A DNA stretch of 64,000 bases, taken from positions 1 to 64,000 of the forward strand of contig DWYE01000033.1 in assembly GCA_019118845.1 (NCBI GenBank). The letters are read 5' to 3'. Both the position numbers and the translations under genes were made by a program. The notes beneath the pieces were generated by a model. The model saw only the letters and a program-made list of their open reading frames with translations, had not been told where the DNA came from and did no database searches. The stretch's first letter is position 1. The number at the start of each line of letters is the position of its first letter. The DNA is from Anaeromassilibacillus stercoravium. Its GTDB lineage: Bacteria; Bacillota; Clostridia; Oscillospirales; Acutalibacteraceae. Of the stretch, positions 9,201-18,112 are shown piece by piece.

Positions 9201-12200
9201 ATCACGGTCATTGTGAAGAGCGTCCTCGGCGTGCGCGATACCCGCATGGTCACCCGCACCGGCACGGTTCCCACGCTTCCGGAGACGGTCAAGGTCGTGT
9301 ACAGCGACGGCACCGAACAGAGCATGGCGGTTGCCTGGGAGACCATTACCGAAGAGGAAGTTGCCCAGGAGGGGACCATCACCAAGCTCGGCACCGTGGA
9401 GGACATCCCGGAGGATATGAAGGCGACTGCGTATATCCGCGTAGGGGAACAGTCGGTCCCAGGCGCGAATGTGGCCGTCCGTGCAGCAGGAGAGACGTAT
9501 CCGAAGGCAAATGCTTCCTATAACGTTGGAACCGGGCATAATATGTCCGACAGCATCAACGATGGAACCATCGCCTTTAGTCCCTCTTGGAACAACTGGC
9601 AGAATGGCGGCGTCGGCCTGGAGGATTCCTGGGTAAGCGTCGAATTTGAGGAAGCGTACACGATCAGCAAGGTTGGCGTGCATTTCTTCACAGACGGACA
9701 GACCAAGGAGCCGAGAGAGCTGATCGTCCAATACAGCAACGACGGCGCCGATTGGACCAATGTAGAAAATCAGAGCAAAACCTCTGGGTTTAATGTTGCA
9801 CAGGGAGATGTGAACACCGAATATTCGATCACATTTGACGCAGTGAATGCGAAGTTTATCCGCCTGTCCATGAAGGGGCAAGTGCGCGATGCAAGCACCT
9901 TCAAGCCGGTGGGTATTTCGGAACTGAAAGTGTACTCGGATATTACAACCGCGCCAGTGCCGAGCAGTGATGCCACCTTGACGGCATTGCAGCTGAACGG
10001 CGAGGATCTGGAAGGGTTTGCACCGACCACCTATTCGTATACATATGTGCTCGGCTACAACGATTCGATCCCGGAGATCACGGCAGTTCCCGCAGCAAAT
10101 GCATCTGCGTTTGTTGTCCCGCCGCTGACCAACGACGGTTCCGCGAGCATCATTGTTTCCGCGGAAGATGGAACAACCAACCGCTACACCATCCAGTTCC
10201 AGCGCAGCGACGCGACGTTGGAGAGCGTGGTACTCTCTGCGGATAAGACGGATCTGGTGGAAAACGAGCTGGTTCCGTTCACCTTGACCGCCACCATGGA
10301 AGATGGCACGACCCTGTCCAGCGGCAGCTATACGGTGGAATACACCGTCACGGCGACCGACGCGGAACAAAAGGGTTGGGTGAAATTCAATAACAACGGA
10401 CAGATCGAAGCGCATACGGCAGGCGCCGTGGAAGCTGTGGCAGAGGTCACTTACCGCGGTAAGACGGTCGCTTCCGAGCCGTTGGCCCTGACGATTGCAG
10501 CGGCAACCGAGCCGATTGTCGTACAGTTCTATGATGCTGTTTCGGTTACGACCAAGTTGAACACCGCTCCGGTTTTGCCGGAGAAGGTTACCGCTTACGT
10601 GGCGAACAGCTTTGCACGGGAGCTTTCCGTGCAATGGGATGCGATTGATCCCAGCCAGTACGCAGCGTATGGCCAATTTACGGTGGAGGGCACCGTCGAA
10701 GGACAGGAGCTCAAACCGACGGCCACCGTCCTTGTAAAAGACGCGATTGCGGCACAGCAGGTTTCCGCAGCTACGCCGTATGGCAATACCCCGTCGCTGC
10801 CGGAAATTGTTACGGTTTACAACAGCGATGGAACGACGAACACGGAAGTCCCGGTCACCTGGGAGCCGATGTCCGCAGACGACTTTAAGGTCGAGGAAGG
10901 AACCGTCGTGCTGGTCAACGGCGTGGCGGAATTGGACGGAACGGAATTGCCGGTTATTGCGAGCGTCCGTGTGACGAGCCAGGATGTGGTCGTCAGCAAG
11001 AACTATGCAGAGCTTCAGAACGGCTACGAGCTTCCGTTTGCCATCGCTTCTTATACCAACGACGTCCCCGAATCGACGGACCGTGTGGATAAGCTGAACG
11101 ATGGAAAGATCTCCTTTGCAACTTCGGATGCAGAGGGCAAGAACATCTGGTGCGACTGGCAGCGCAATGCTGGCGGTACGGAAAACTGGGTTGCTGTCAT
11201 CATCGGCAACAGCGGGGCCGTTGTGAACCGCTTTGTGGATACCCTGAAGGTTGGCTTCTATGACGAAGGTTCTTCCGGCGGCACGCAGAAGCCTTCCGAT
11301 TACCGAGTGGAATACTATACCGGCCCGATCGACTTTACCCTGCCGGATGGCCCCACAACCGCACTGGGCCCGAACAACCCGCGCGGCCATGTCCGCGACA
11401 TGGCGGACAGCCCGCTGAACGACGACAGCAATTGGCAGGAAGTATCCTATGTGGGCGGCAAGCCCGCGGTAAAGACCGGTGAGATGATGGAAATCACCTT
11501 CGACCCGGTGGAGACCTGCATGCTGCGTGTGTACATGACCCCGACAGGGACTGCCTGCCTGGGTGTGACGGAATTGCAGTACTTCGGCAAGGATGCCGTC
11601 GCGAAGTCGGACTTTGCCGTCAATGCCATCAAGATCGACGGCGAACCGCTCGCAGACTTTGATGCGTCCAAGATGGAGTACACCGTAGAGCTCACCTCCG
11701 CGGCGGTTCCGGCCGTAACAGCAGAGGCGACCAACAATGCATCCGTTACGATTGTCCCGGCCGTCAGTGCAAACGGCACAGCGAAAGTGATTATCGCGCC
11801 GGAGGATGGCAGCGTTGCAAATACAAAGACCTATACCATCCAGTTCCACAGCGAATCTACGGCGGACACCTATCCTGTAGTGACAGAGCCGGTGGAAGGC
11901 GCAACCGTTACGACCGACCTCCAGCAGGCGCAGGAAGGCCAGACCGTTACGGTGAACATTGCGGACATCGCTGCGGATAAGCAGTTCCACTCCATTACGG
12001 TTGTGGATGCAGACAATAACCCTGTTGATACAACCGAAGTGGTGGCTGGCGAACAGTATACCTTCACCATGCCGGCTTCCGCTGTCACCGTCAAGGTGGT
12101 TTTGGAGGATAACGACCCGAATCAGGAACATCTCTTGACCGTTTCTTACTCCGGTAAGGATGTCTCCCTGTGGGTGGACGGCGTCCAGCAGAGCTTTGCA

Positions 12201-13625
12201 GACAAGATCAACCAGTACCGTGTCAACCTGAAGAAGGGCGAAATCATTGCCCTGACCTTTAAGCCGCGCAACGAAGGCAGAGAGTTCCGCGCGATCCTCT
12301 GCAATGATGTAGCACAGGAAGTGACCAACACAACCGAGTATCTGTATACCGGCACCATGGACGGTATGGATCAGGCGTTGAGCTTCACGTTTGATATCGT
12401 CTATAAGGAGCTTCTGAAGCAAACCATCGATGCGGCCCAGCAGGAAGTGGACGCGGGCAATACGCAGGGCCTGATCCCGGCGGTTCAGGAGGCGTTTGAT
12501 ACGCGCTTCCAGCGTGCAAAAGAGGTTTATGCAGATCAAGAGGCAACCCAGGCGCAGATCGATGCGGCCCATATGGACCTCATGATGGTTCTGCACTTCC
12601 TGGACTTCAAGTCTGGCGATAAGACCTATTTGAAGGACTTGATCGACACAGCGGAAGCGCTCGATCTGGACCTGTTTGTAGAGGCAGGAAAGGCCGAATT
12701 GGAGGCAGCTCTTGCAAACGCGAAGGGCGTCTATGCGGACGAAAGCGCTTTGCAGCCGGAGGTCGACGAGGCGGCGGAAACGCTCCTCGAAGCGATGCTT
12801 GCCCTCGACCGCAAGGCGGACTTGTCGGTATTGAATACCGTCATTGCGAAGGCCGAAGAAATCCTGTTGGTCTTGGACGAGGATTACATCCCCGATGAAG
12901 AGGCGAACGAGGCATTTAAGCGTTCCCTTGCCACTGCGAAGTCCCTCACGGAAGAGAGCGGACAGAGAGTGGTTGACGAAGCGGCTGTCGATCTTTCCAA
13001 TAAGATGGCGGCGCTCCGGCTGAAGGCAGATAAGTCCCTGCTGGAAGAGCTCTTAAAGGAAATGCAGGACGTTGACCCGTCCGATTATACCGCAGAGAGC
13101 TATACGCCGTTCGCTGCGGTGATCAAGAGAGCGGAAATCATGTACAACAATCCGATGCTGAGTGTGGACGACGAGCCGGAGATTCAGAGCACGGTGAATG
13201 AAGCAAGAGCTCTGTTTGCCAAGCTTGTACAGAAGAATTCCGGCAGCAGCTCCGGTGGAAGCCATTCGGGCAGCTCCAATAAGCCTTCCGGAAGCGGCAC
13301 AACGGTTGCTGTGACTTCGCCGGTCATCACGGCGGCACAGAATGTCCAGACGCAGATCTATGTTGTCTCGGATACGACATTGCCGTTTGCGATCAAGAGA
13401 GGCAGCGCCTATTGCTTCAAGATGACTGTAGTTGGCAGCACGACAGCTGTTCCCAGCTTTACCGTTGGCAATGGCGATGTGCTCAAGACGCAGTACGTTG
13501 CAAAGGTTGGCAACGACTATTACTTCCGCGTATGGGCTATTGGCACGCCGGGCAGCAGCACAGGCGTCTATACGACCCTGCCAGGACAGAACCCGCAGCT
13601 GCACTGTGTTGTAACTGTCAAATAA
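6288..13625 (+). CDS. Secreted multidomain family 2 glycoside hydrolase (beta-galactosidase-like)
   Basis: A 2445-residue exoenzyme with a signal peptide at residues 1-26 (cleavage after GALA). GH2 sugar-binding, Ig-like and TIM-barrel domains fill about 50-680; the probable acid/base is E471 (SLGNE) and the nucleophile E557 (YDAESSS). Then come DUF4982-like and GH2 C-terminal Ig folds (about 680-900), two Big_4-like domains (about 905-1065), a discoidin/F5-8C-like carbohydrate-binding domain (about 1085-1220), a cadherin-like beta-sandwich, two further Big_4-like domains (about 1415-1560), a second discoidin-like domain (about 1565-1775), another beta-sandwich, an InlB-like repeat (about 1865-1945), helical FIVAR-type repeats (about 2040-2310), a Ser/Gly linker (about 2318-2340) and a 100-residue C-terminal domain. 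No LPXTG anchor is visible. It probably acts on host or plant glycans outside the cell. GTG start after AAAGGAGG. Confidence 0.92.
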   Translation: MKQRRRLLALLLASTIAMGSFTGALALTDESVKDSTVAQTHVVEDTTEMDRQILFNDDWKFYLGNPSGAQEKNFDDSSWRNVTLPHDWSIELDFTNGATTSEIGHLAGGTGWYRKTFTLPPEMADKRITVDFGGVYMDSYTYVNGELVSRHPYGYTPFSYDITDLVVCDGETKNVIAVQAENRIDSMQGTTSRWYSGSGIYRDVHLTVTEPVHVARYGTKITTPDLQEEYTSGQDVTVNVATQVQNDSEDEATVTVRTSMVGYEDESVLIDPVESEPVAVAAGETETVEQVLSAAEPELWSVDDPNLYSLVTEILVDGVVTDRYESRFGFRWTEFTVNDGFLLNGEWMKLNGMCMHHDQGALGAVSNYRAVQRQMEILKGMGVNAIRVTHNPASDELLQVCDELGLMVIEEAFDSWFLGKKNYDYGVRFFEVEATDPTATPGQTWAEFDLKTMVNRGKNFPSIIMWSLGNEIYAADNARGPETAQKLYDWAKEIDDTRPCTMGEDKFRERDATDTTSTYIQVANKMDVVGMNYVDRYPYKYDTLRATHPDWIIYDAESSSATKSRGIYAHPDSEGVGDSGSHPDYQQSSYDNDHVGWGSTATQSWTANRDRKFILGEFVWTGFDYIGEPTPWNQNAYAPPKNSYFGVVDTAGFVKDDYYLYESQWTSVEENPMVHIMPHWNWDDASLRAQVTVNGQIPVRIYSNARSVELFKDGESLGKQTFATITPYQDEKGEDVVYQVNPDNASKLYLEWRIPYEPGTLKAVAYDENDEIVAEDVVTTAGDPAAISLSADRQVIESDGRDLSYITVDVLDADGNFVPTADNQMYFNITGDGKIVGVDNGNSPSWERYKDYDGVWKRKAFSGKALVIVQSTKENGSFTLTATGDGLASDSITCYTTENAGEGKDILGYDNPGTVVTNVNERPDLPETVMAIYSDGSKEEVPVVWDEIPEEQLSQPGTITVRGDVDGATVEITVIVKSVLGVRDTRMVTRTGTVPTLPETVKVVYSDGTEQSMAVAWETITEEEVAQEGTITKLGTVEDIPEDMKATAYIRVGEQSVPGANVAVRAAGETYPKANASYNVGTGHNMSDSINDGTIAFSPSWNNWQNGGVGLEDSWVSVEFEEAYTISKVGVHFFTDGQTKEPRELIVQYSNDGADWTNVENQSKTSGFNVAQGDVNTEYSITFDAVNAKFIRLSMKGQVRDASTFKPVGISELKVYSDITTAPVPSSDATLTALQLNGEDLEGFAPTTYSYTYVLGYNDSIPEITAVPAANASAFVVPPLTNDGSASIIVSAEDGTTNRYTIQFQRSDATLESVVLSADKTDLVENELVPFTLTATMEDGTTLSSGSYTVEYTVTATDAEQKGWVKFNNNGQIEAHTAGAVEAVAEVTYRGKTVASEPLALTIAAATEPIVVQFYDAVSVTTKLNTAPVLPEKVTAYVANSFARELSVQWDAIDPSQYAAYGQFTVEGTVEGQELKPTATVLVKDAIAAQQVSAATPYGNTPSLPEIVTVYNSDGTTNTEVPVTWEPMSADDFKVEEGTVVLVNGVAELDGTELPVIASVRVTSQDVVVSKNYAELQNGYELPFAIASYTNDVPESTDRVDKLNDGKISFATSDAEGKNIWCDWQRNAGGTENWVAVIIGNSGAVVNRFVDTLKVGFYDEGSSGGTQKPSDYRVEYYTGPIDFTLPDGPTTALGPNNPRGHVRDMADSPLNDDSNWQEVSYVGGKPAVKTGEMMEITFDPVETCMLRVYMTPTGTACLGVTELQYFGKDAVAKSDFAVNAIKIDGEPLADFDASKMEYTVELTSAAVPAVTAEATNNASVTIVPAVSANGTAKVIIAPEDGSVANTKTYTIQFHSESTADTYPVVTEPVEGATVTTDLQQAQEGQTVTVNIADIAADKQFHSITVVDADNNPVDTTEVVAGEQYTFTMPASAVTVKVVLEDNDPNQEHLLTVSYSGKDVSLWVDGVQQSFADKINQYRVNLKKGEIIALTFKPRNEGREFRAILCNDVAQEVTNTTEYLYTGTMDGMDQALSFTFDIVYKELLKQTIDAAQQEVDAGNTQGLIPAVQEAFDTRFQRAKEVYADQEATQAQIDAAHMDLMMVLHFLDFKSGDKTYLKDLIDTAEALDLDLFVEAGKAELEAALANAKGVYADESALQPEVDEAAETLLEAMLALDRKADLSVLNTVIAKAEEILLVLDEDYIPDEEANEAFKRSLATAKSLTEESGQRVVDEAAVDLSNKMAALRLKADKSLLEELLKEMQDVDPSDYTAESYTPFAAVIKRAEIMYNNPMLSVDDEPEIQSTVNEARALFAKLVQKNSGSSSGGSHSGSSNKPSGSGTTVAVTSPVITAAQNVQTQIYVVSDTTLPFAIKRGSAYCFKMTVVGSTTAVPSFTVGNGDVLKTQYVAKVGNDYYFRVWAIGTPGSSTGVYTTLPGQNPQLHCVVTVK

Positions 13626-13674
13626 GAATCGGTTTTTTGCTCCCAATGGGTTTGTAACATCCAATCGGGCAGCG

Positions 13675-13716
13675 GCGCCCCTGGCCAGAGGGAACTGGCC
13701 AGGGGCGCTTTTTCTT
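13675..13716 (+). terminator. Strong terminator after the glycosidase
   Basis: A 14-bp perfect GC-rich stem (13675-13688 with 13695-13708, GCGCCCCTGGCCAG type), a 6-nt loop, then TTTTTCTT. Confidence 0.92.
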
Positions 13717-13871
13717 GAAAATTTGTGAACTACCCGGCAATCTCCATTTGGGCAGAGCGTTAGGGGGATACCCCAAAACGATTGTGAAAACCAGAATGGA
13801 ATCAAAAGGCGCAAAACGTGGGGAAGATTCGGCCTGTTTTTGTGGCTGTCAACAAGCTTGCCGCGCGTCTA

Positions 13872-13899
13872 TTGACAAATCGGCATTGTATGGTAGAAT
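13872..13899 (+). promoter_or_regulatory. Promoter of the MarR-type regulator
   Basis: A consensus -35 TTGACA (13872-13877) and TAGAAT (13894-13899), spaced 16 nt. An AT-rich stretch with imperfect dyad symmetry follows directly and could be an autoregulatory operator, but the symmetry is weak. Between 13717 and 13871 nothing else is recognised. Confidence 0.72.
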
Positions 13900-14006
13900 A
13901 ATACTTAAAATTTTTTAATTATATGGGATGGATGCTTGGCTACAAAAGGCTGTGGAGGAAGAATGGAATTGGACTTTTGTGCCGGAAATCCATAAGGAGA
14001 ATCGCC

Positions 14007-14429
14007 ATGTTGGAGCAAACCTTTCGTGAAATCTATACGAAGTTTAAGCTGAATTTTTATAAAAATATTTTCCACACGATGGATCAATCCAACAATCGGC
14101 TGAGTGCTACGGAGGCCTTTTCTGTAGAGGTGATCTATGCAATGAAAGGGCCAACGATCCGGGAGTTTGCCGATTTTGTCAATATTTCGCAGCCGAACGC
14201 CACGTATAAGATCAATTCCCTTGTGAGGAAAGGCTATATCAACAAGGTCAATTCCGCGTCGGATAAGCGCGAATACCATCTGGAGGTCACGCAGAAGTTC
14301 TTGGACTATTACCGTATAAACGATAGTTATATCCATGAAGTGATGGAAAACATCCGAAAACGTTTTGCCCCGGAAGATGTGAAGCGGCTGGAAGAAATTC
14401 TGCGAGTAATTGCGGACGAATTGATGTGA
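14007..14429 (+). CDS. MarR family transcriptional regulator
   Basis: A 140-residue winged-helix regulator. The recognition region FADFVNISQPNATYKINSLV is at about residues 52-71, and the wing contains the typical SASDKREYHLEVT (DxR motif), with helical dimerisation segments at both ends. ATG 14007 is chosen because AAGGAG ends 7 nt upstream; the frame extends farther upstream to 13923 without any ribosome site. The next gene downstream is a sodium-coupled transporter with its own promoter, so a regulatory link is possible but not shown. Members of the family usually respond to small phenolic or oxidant ligands and often repress themselves. Confidence 0.85.
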   Translation: MLEQTFREIYTKFKLNFYKNIFHTMDQSNNRLSATEAFSVEVIYAMKGPTIREFADFVNISQPNATYKINSLVRKGYINKVNSASDKREYHLEVTQKFLDYYRINDSYIHEVMENIRKRFAPEDVKRLEEILRVIADELM

Positions 14430-14520
14430 CGGGCGGCCATTGGTGGATTCATAACTCCCATGCAAACCGGCCCCGGATGCATATTTTTAGATGTGCTTCA
14501 AAAGGAAAAATCTATGATGA

Positions 14521-14561
14521 GAAAATCCTGTTTCAAACATGGTCTTTGAAACAGGATTTTC
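14521..14561. terminator. AT-rich hairpin, probable terminator
   Basis: A 17-bp perfect stem (GAAAATCCTGTTTCAAA with its complement) around a 7-nt loop at 14521-14561. The arm ends supply T runs on either strand. It is placed after the MarR gene. Confidence 0.7.
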
Positions 14562-14580
14562 TATGGGGAAAAATTGTAAG

Positions 14581-14632
14581 CCATTTGGAACGCCTCTGCC
14601 ACAGGAGACGCCGGGAGAGGCGTTTCAAATGG
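14581..14632. repeat. 17-bp inverted repeat of unknown role
   Basis: The arm CCATTTGGAACGCCTCT (14581-14597) pairs with 14616-14632 with a single G/T wobble, around an 18-nt loop. There is no T tract. It lies between the MarR terminator and the transporter promoter. It could be a structured RNA, a small repeat element or a regulator site. Confidence 0.6.
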
Positions 14633-14682
14633 AAGAGGTCTCGTCCAATTGGCAAAAAGAAATATGAAATTTGTAAATTTAG

Positions 14683-14711
14683 TTGAAAAATTGTGCAAAA
14701 TATGTCATAAT
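14683..14711 (+). promoter_or_regulatory. Promoter of the Na+-dependent transporter
   Basis: TTGAAA (14683-14688) and CATAAT (14706-14711), 17-nt spacing, about 60 nt before the GTG start. Confidence 0.65.
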
Positions 14712-14772
14712 GGAGTCCCGTTGAACTGTAATGGCGGAATGACAAATAAATAGGAAATGAGGAGGAGCTTTT

Positions 14773-16128
14773 GTGGAAAAAAGTAGGAGTAGTTTTTCTG
14801 GAAGGATTGGCTTTGTGCTCGCAGCTGCGGGTTCTGCCGTTGGCTTAGGGAATATTTGGCGGTTTCCATATTTAGAGGCAAAATATGGCGGAGGTATTTT
14901 TCTCCTGGTTTATGTGATTTTGGCGATTACATTTGGTTTTTCCCTGATGATCGCAGAAATAGCACTTGGGCGGAAAACGGGGCTGAGTGCAGTTGGAGCA
15001 TATCGAGCGTTAAATAAAAAATATTCCTTTATAGGGACGTTAACGTCCGTTGTGCCGATGATTATTTTGCCCTATTATTGCGTGATTGGCGGTTGGGTCG
15101 TGAAGTATTTTGCCGCTTTTCTGAGTGGCCAGGGAAATGCGGCGGCAGGCGAAACCTATTTTGCCAATTTTACGGCTCAAACGGCACAGCCGATCGTTTG
15201 GTTCTGTGTTTATGCCATCGCAACAGCAGTCGTCGTGTTGCTTGGAGTGGAGAAAGGCGTGGAAAAGGTCAGTAAGATTCTGATGCCCTTCCTGGTCGTT
15301 TTATCCATTGCCGTTGCCGCGTATACAGTTTGCATGCCCGGCGCTATAGAGGGCGTAAAATATTATCTATTCCCGGATTTTAGCAAATTTTCTACTACAA
15401 CGGTGCTGGCAGCTTTGGGACAACTGTTTTATTCGATGTCCTTAGCAATGGGAATTATGATTACTTATGGCTCCTATATGAAAAAGGATGCGGACATGGA
15501 AAAATCTGTGGGACAGATTGAGATCTTTGACACGGGAATTGCTTTTTTGGCGGGCCTAATGATTGTCCCTGCGGTCTTTGTCTTCTCCGGTGGGGACCAA
15601 GCGCAGTTAAGCGCCGGCCCAAGCTTGATGTTTATCACACTTCCGAAAGTATTCGCCAGCATGCCGTTGGGCGGATTGATCGGCAGCGCTTTTTTCCTGC
15701 TGGTCCTATTTGCAGCACTGACCTCTTCAATTTCCCTGATGGAGACGGTTGTCTCCATTTTGCAGGATAAATTCCAATGGAGCCGCCGTATGGCATGTAT
15801 GATCGTGATCATTGGAATGCTGCTTATTGGAATTCCGACGTCGCTCGGCTTTGGCATTTGGGACTTTATTCAGCCTTTGGGAATGTCCATTTTGGATTTC
15901 TTTGACTTTATCAGCAATAGCGTTCTAATGCCCATCGTGGCTTTCCTGACCTGCATCTTTATTGGGTTTGTTGTGAAGCCCGATCTTGTAGTGGAGGAAG
16001 TAAGGCTATCTTCCAAATTTAAGAGGGAAAAACTGTTCCGAGTGATGATTAAGTATGTCGCGCCAATTTTTATTGTTGCAATTCTGGTCAGTTCCGTGCT
16101 GAATTCGCTGAGGATTATAACCATCTGA
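14773..16128 (+). CDS. Sodium-dependent transporter, neurotransmitter:sodium symporter (SNF) family
   Basis: A 451-residue polytopic membrane protein with 11-12 hydrophobic segments. The first segment carries the family signature GSAVGLGNIWRFPY (about residues 17-30), which includes sodium- and substrate-binding positions of LeuT/MhsT-type transporters. Bacterial members import amino acids such as tryptophan, tyrosine or branched-chain residues using the sodium gradient; the substrate here is not evident. A GTG start follows GGAGGAG. Together with the sodium-pumping decarboxylase subunits 7 kb away it fits an anaerobe that relies on sodium energetics, though the two are not in one operon. It is convergent with the ABC exporter, with a shared terminator between them. 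Confidence 0.9.
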   Translation: MEKSRSSFSGRIGFVLAAAGSAVGLGNIWRFPYLEAKYGGGIFLLVYVILAITFGFSLMIAEIALGRKTGLSAVGAYRALNKKYSFIGTLTSVVPMIILPYYCVIGGWVVKYFAAFLSGQGNAAAGETYFANFTAQTAQPIVWFCVYAIATAVVVLLGVEKGVEKVSKILMPFLVVLSIAVAAYTVCMPGAIEGVKYYLFPDFSKFSTTTVLAALGQLFYSMSLAMGIMITYGSYMKKDADMEKSVGQIEIFDTGIAFLAGLMIVPAVFVFSGGDQAQLSAGPSLMFITLPKVFASMPLGGLIGSAFFLLVLFAALTSSISLMETVVSILQDKFQWSRRMACMIVIIGMLLIGIPTSLGFGIWDFIQPLGMSILDFFDFISNSVLMPIVAFLTCIFIGFVVKPDLVVEEVRLSSKFKREKLFRVMIKYVAPIFIVAILVSSVLNSLRIITI

Positions 16129-16135
16129 TTGAAAG

Positions 16136-16178
16136 AAAAAGGGACGCCGCCCGGAGTCTATCCGGGCGGCGTCCTTCT
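16136..16178. terminator. Bidirectional terminator between convergent genes
   Basis: A perfect 14-bp GC-rich stem GGACGCCGCCCGGA (16142-16155) with 16161-16174 and a 5-nt loop. The minus strand has TTTTTC after the stem, while the plus strand has a weaker TTCTGT. It serves the transporter and the ABC exporter. Confidence 0.85.
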
Positions 16179-16233
16179 GTGTAAAAGGCCTGTGTTTGTA
16201 TTCAGGAATGCGCAGGCAGGGAAGAAGCTACGT

Positions 16234-17973
16234 TTATGCTTCCAGACCTTCAAACTGCATGTTGTAATATTTTGCATAGATCCCATTTTTTGCGAGAAGC
16301 GTTTTGTGATCCCCGCGCTCCTGAATCCCATCGTCGTCCAGGACGAGGATTTCATCCGCGTTTCGGATCGTGGAAAGACGGTGGGCAATGACAATGGTGG
16401 TGCGGTTTTTGGCGAGCCGTTCCAGGCTTTGTTGGATATGCTGTTCACTTTCATTGTCCAAGGCGGAAGTTGCCTCATCGAGGATCAAAATTTTGGGGTT
16501 CTTTAAGAATACCCGTGCGATGGATAAGCGCTGTTTTTGGCCGCCGGAAAGCCGTGTCCCGCGTTCCCCAACGTCGGTGTCGTACCCATCCGGAAGGCTG
16601 ACAATAAAATCGTGGATATTGGCATTTTTGGCAGCTTCGATGATTTCCTCCATGGTTGCATCCGGCTTCCCATAGGCGATATTCTCCCGGATGGTGCCGC
16701 CGAACATATAGACGTCCTGTTGGACAATCCCAATCGCGCTGCGCAGGCTTTTGAGGGTTAAACTGCGCACATCTTTTCCGTCTACGGACACAGAGCCCTC
16801 CGTTACATCATAAAACCTGGGAAGCAGGGAACAAAGGGTGGTCTTCCCGCCGCCGGACGGCCCGACCAACGCGATGGTTTTTCCCGCCTCGATATGGATC
16901 TGGATGTTTTGCAGCACATTGCTGGAATCGTCATAGCTGAACGAAACATTCTGATAGTCGATCGTTCCCTGCACATCGGTAAGCTCCTGTGCATCGGGGG
17001 CATCCACAATTTCCGGCTGTGTTTCCACCACCTCTAAAAAGCGCTTGAAACCGGAATAGCCCTTTTGGAACATCTCCGTGAACTCAATGAGCACATCGAT
17101 GGGGTTGATAAAAATGTTGATGTAGAGCGCATAAACGGCCAGGTCCGTCAAGAGGATATCGCCGCGGGCGACAAAGTAGCCGCCGGACACAAGCACGGTG
17201 GTAAATAGAATCCCCTGAAAGAAATTATTCCCCGCGTGATAACTGCCCATGCGCCGGTAATTCCGCTCCTTGGAGTCGAGGAATTCAAGGTTGCTCTTTT
17301 CGAATTTTTTCTGTTCCAATTCCTCGTTGGCAAAGGACTTTACCACGCGGATGCCAGCCAGGCTGTCCTGGACCCGTGAGTTGACGCCGGCGATTTTCCG
17401 GCGATTGTCCATAAAGACCGCGCGCATCTTTTTGTTTTGGTCGATGCAAAAGAGCAGCATGATGAGCGTAACCGCGGCCAGAATCAGCGTCATCGGCACG
17501 TTGATCCAGAGCAGGAGCGCAAAGGAGCCGAGAATCTTTAACAGCGAGATGAAAATATTCTCCGGGCCATGGTGTGCCAGCTCCGAGATGTCAAACAGAT
17601 CCGAGACCAATTTGCTCATCATTTCGCCGGTATTGTTGCGGTCGTAGTATGAAAAGGAAAGGCGTTGGAAATGATCGAACAGGTCCTGGCGCATATCGCT
17701 CTCCATGCGCGCGCCCATGACGTGGCCCTGATAGGTGATATAATACCGGCCCAGGAAGCGGAGAAAATACATCACCAACAGCCCAATCGCCATCCAGGGG
17801 AGAATCCGATAGATTGCCTGCGCGCCGTGCGCAAAGAGATCCTTGGTGGCCCAGTTTAGAATTTGGGGGAATGCCAGGTCAACTGCGCTGACCAGCAGTG
17901 CGCAAAACATGTCCATCCAAAAGACGGATTGATACGGCTTATAGTATTTGACAAATTTTTTGAAAACGTGCAT
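16234..17973 (-). CDS. ABC exporter, fused membrane and ATPase domains
   Basis: A 579-residue half-transporter of the MsbA/BmrA type. Six membrane helices occupy about residues 1-310. The ATPase domain carries Walker A GPSGGGKTT, Q-loop region, signature LSGGQKQRLSIARV, Walker B ILILDEATSALD and the switch histidine in IVIAHRLS. It probably works as a homodimer that exports lipids, peptides or drugs; the sequence does not define the cargo. The ATG at the 17973 end is preceded by AGGAGG. It stands alone, and the cyclophilin gene upstream on the same strand has its own terminator. No missing catalytic residue is seen. Confidence 0.92.
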   Translation of the reverse strand: MHVFKKFVKYYKPYQSVFWMDMFCALLVSAVDLAFPQILNWATKDLFAHGAQAIYRILPWMAIGLLVMYFLRFLGRYYITYQGHVMGARMESDMRQDLFDHFQRLSFSYYDRNNTGEMMSKLVSDLFDISELAHHGPENIFISLLKILGSFALLLWINVPMTLILAAVTLIMLLFCIDQNKKMRAVFMDNRRKIAGVNSRVQDSLAGIRVVKSFANEELEQKKFEKSNLEFLDSKERNYRRMGSYHAGNNFFQGILFTTVLVSGGYFVARGDILLTDLAVYALYINIFINPIDVLIEFTEMFQKGYSGFKRFLEVVETQPEIVDAPDAQELTDVQGTIDYQNVSFSYDDSSNVLQNIQIHIEAGKTIALVGPSGGGKTTLCSLLPRFYDVTEGSVSVDGKDVRSLTLKSLRSAIGIVQQDVYMFGGTIRENIAYGKPDATMEEIIEAAKNANIHDFIVSLPDGYDTDVGERGTRLSGGQKQRLSIARVFLKNPKILILDEATSALDNESEQHIQQSLERLAKNRTTIVIAHRLSTIRNADEILVLDDDGIQERGDHKTLLAKNGIYAKYYNMQFEGLEA

Positions 17974-18033
17974 AGTACCTCCTCAATGCAAATGAAAACG
18001 ATCAGAGGGAAAACTCCCGCACAGCTTCCCTCA

Positions 18034-18084
18034 AAAGGGAAACATATCCCAAATCTGTTCCAGATTCAGGATATGTTTCCCTTT
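18034..18084 (-). terminator. Terminator of the cyclophilin gene
   Basis: A 16-bp perfect inverted repeat (18034-18049 with 18069-18084; AAAGGGAAACATATCC type). Read on the minus strand it ends in a TTTT run. Confidence 0.82.
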
Positions 18085-18112
18085 ACAATCGATCAAATAG
18101 TTTTTTCGTCCC

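Noticed and set aside
9147..12596. A 1149-residue open frame on the minus strand inside the giant glycosidase gene (also 6282-8375 minus, 697 residues)
   Set aside because: It mirrors the codon pattern of the real gene, has no ribosome site, starts and ends inside it, and its protein is rich in His/Arg/Ile with no domain.
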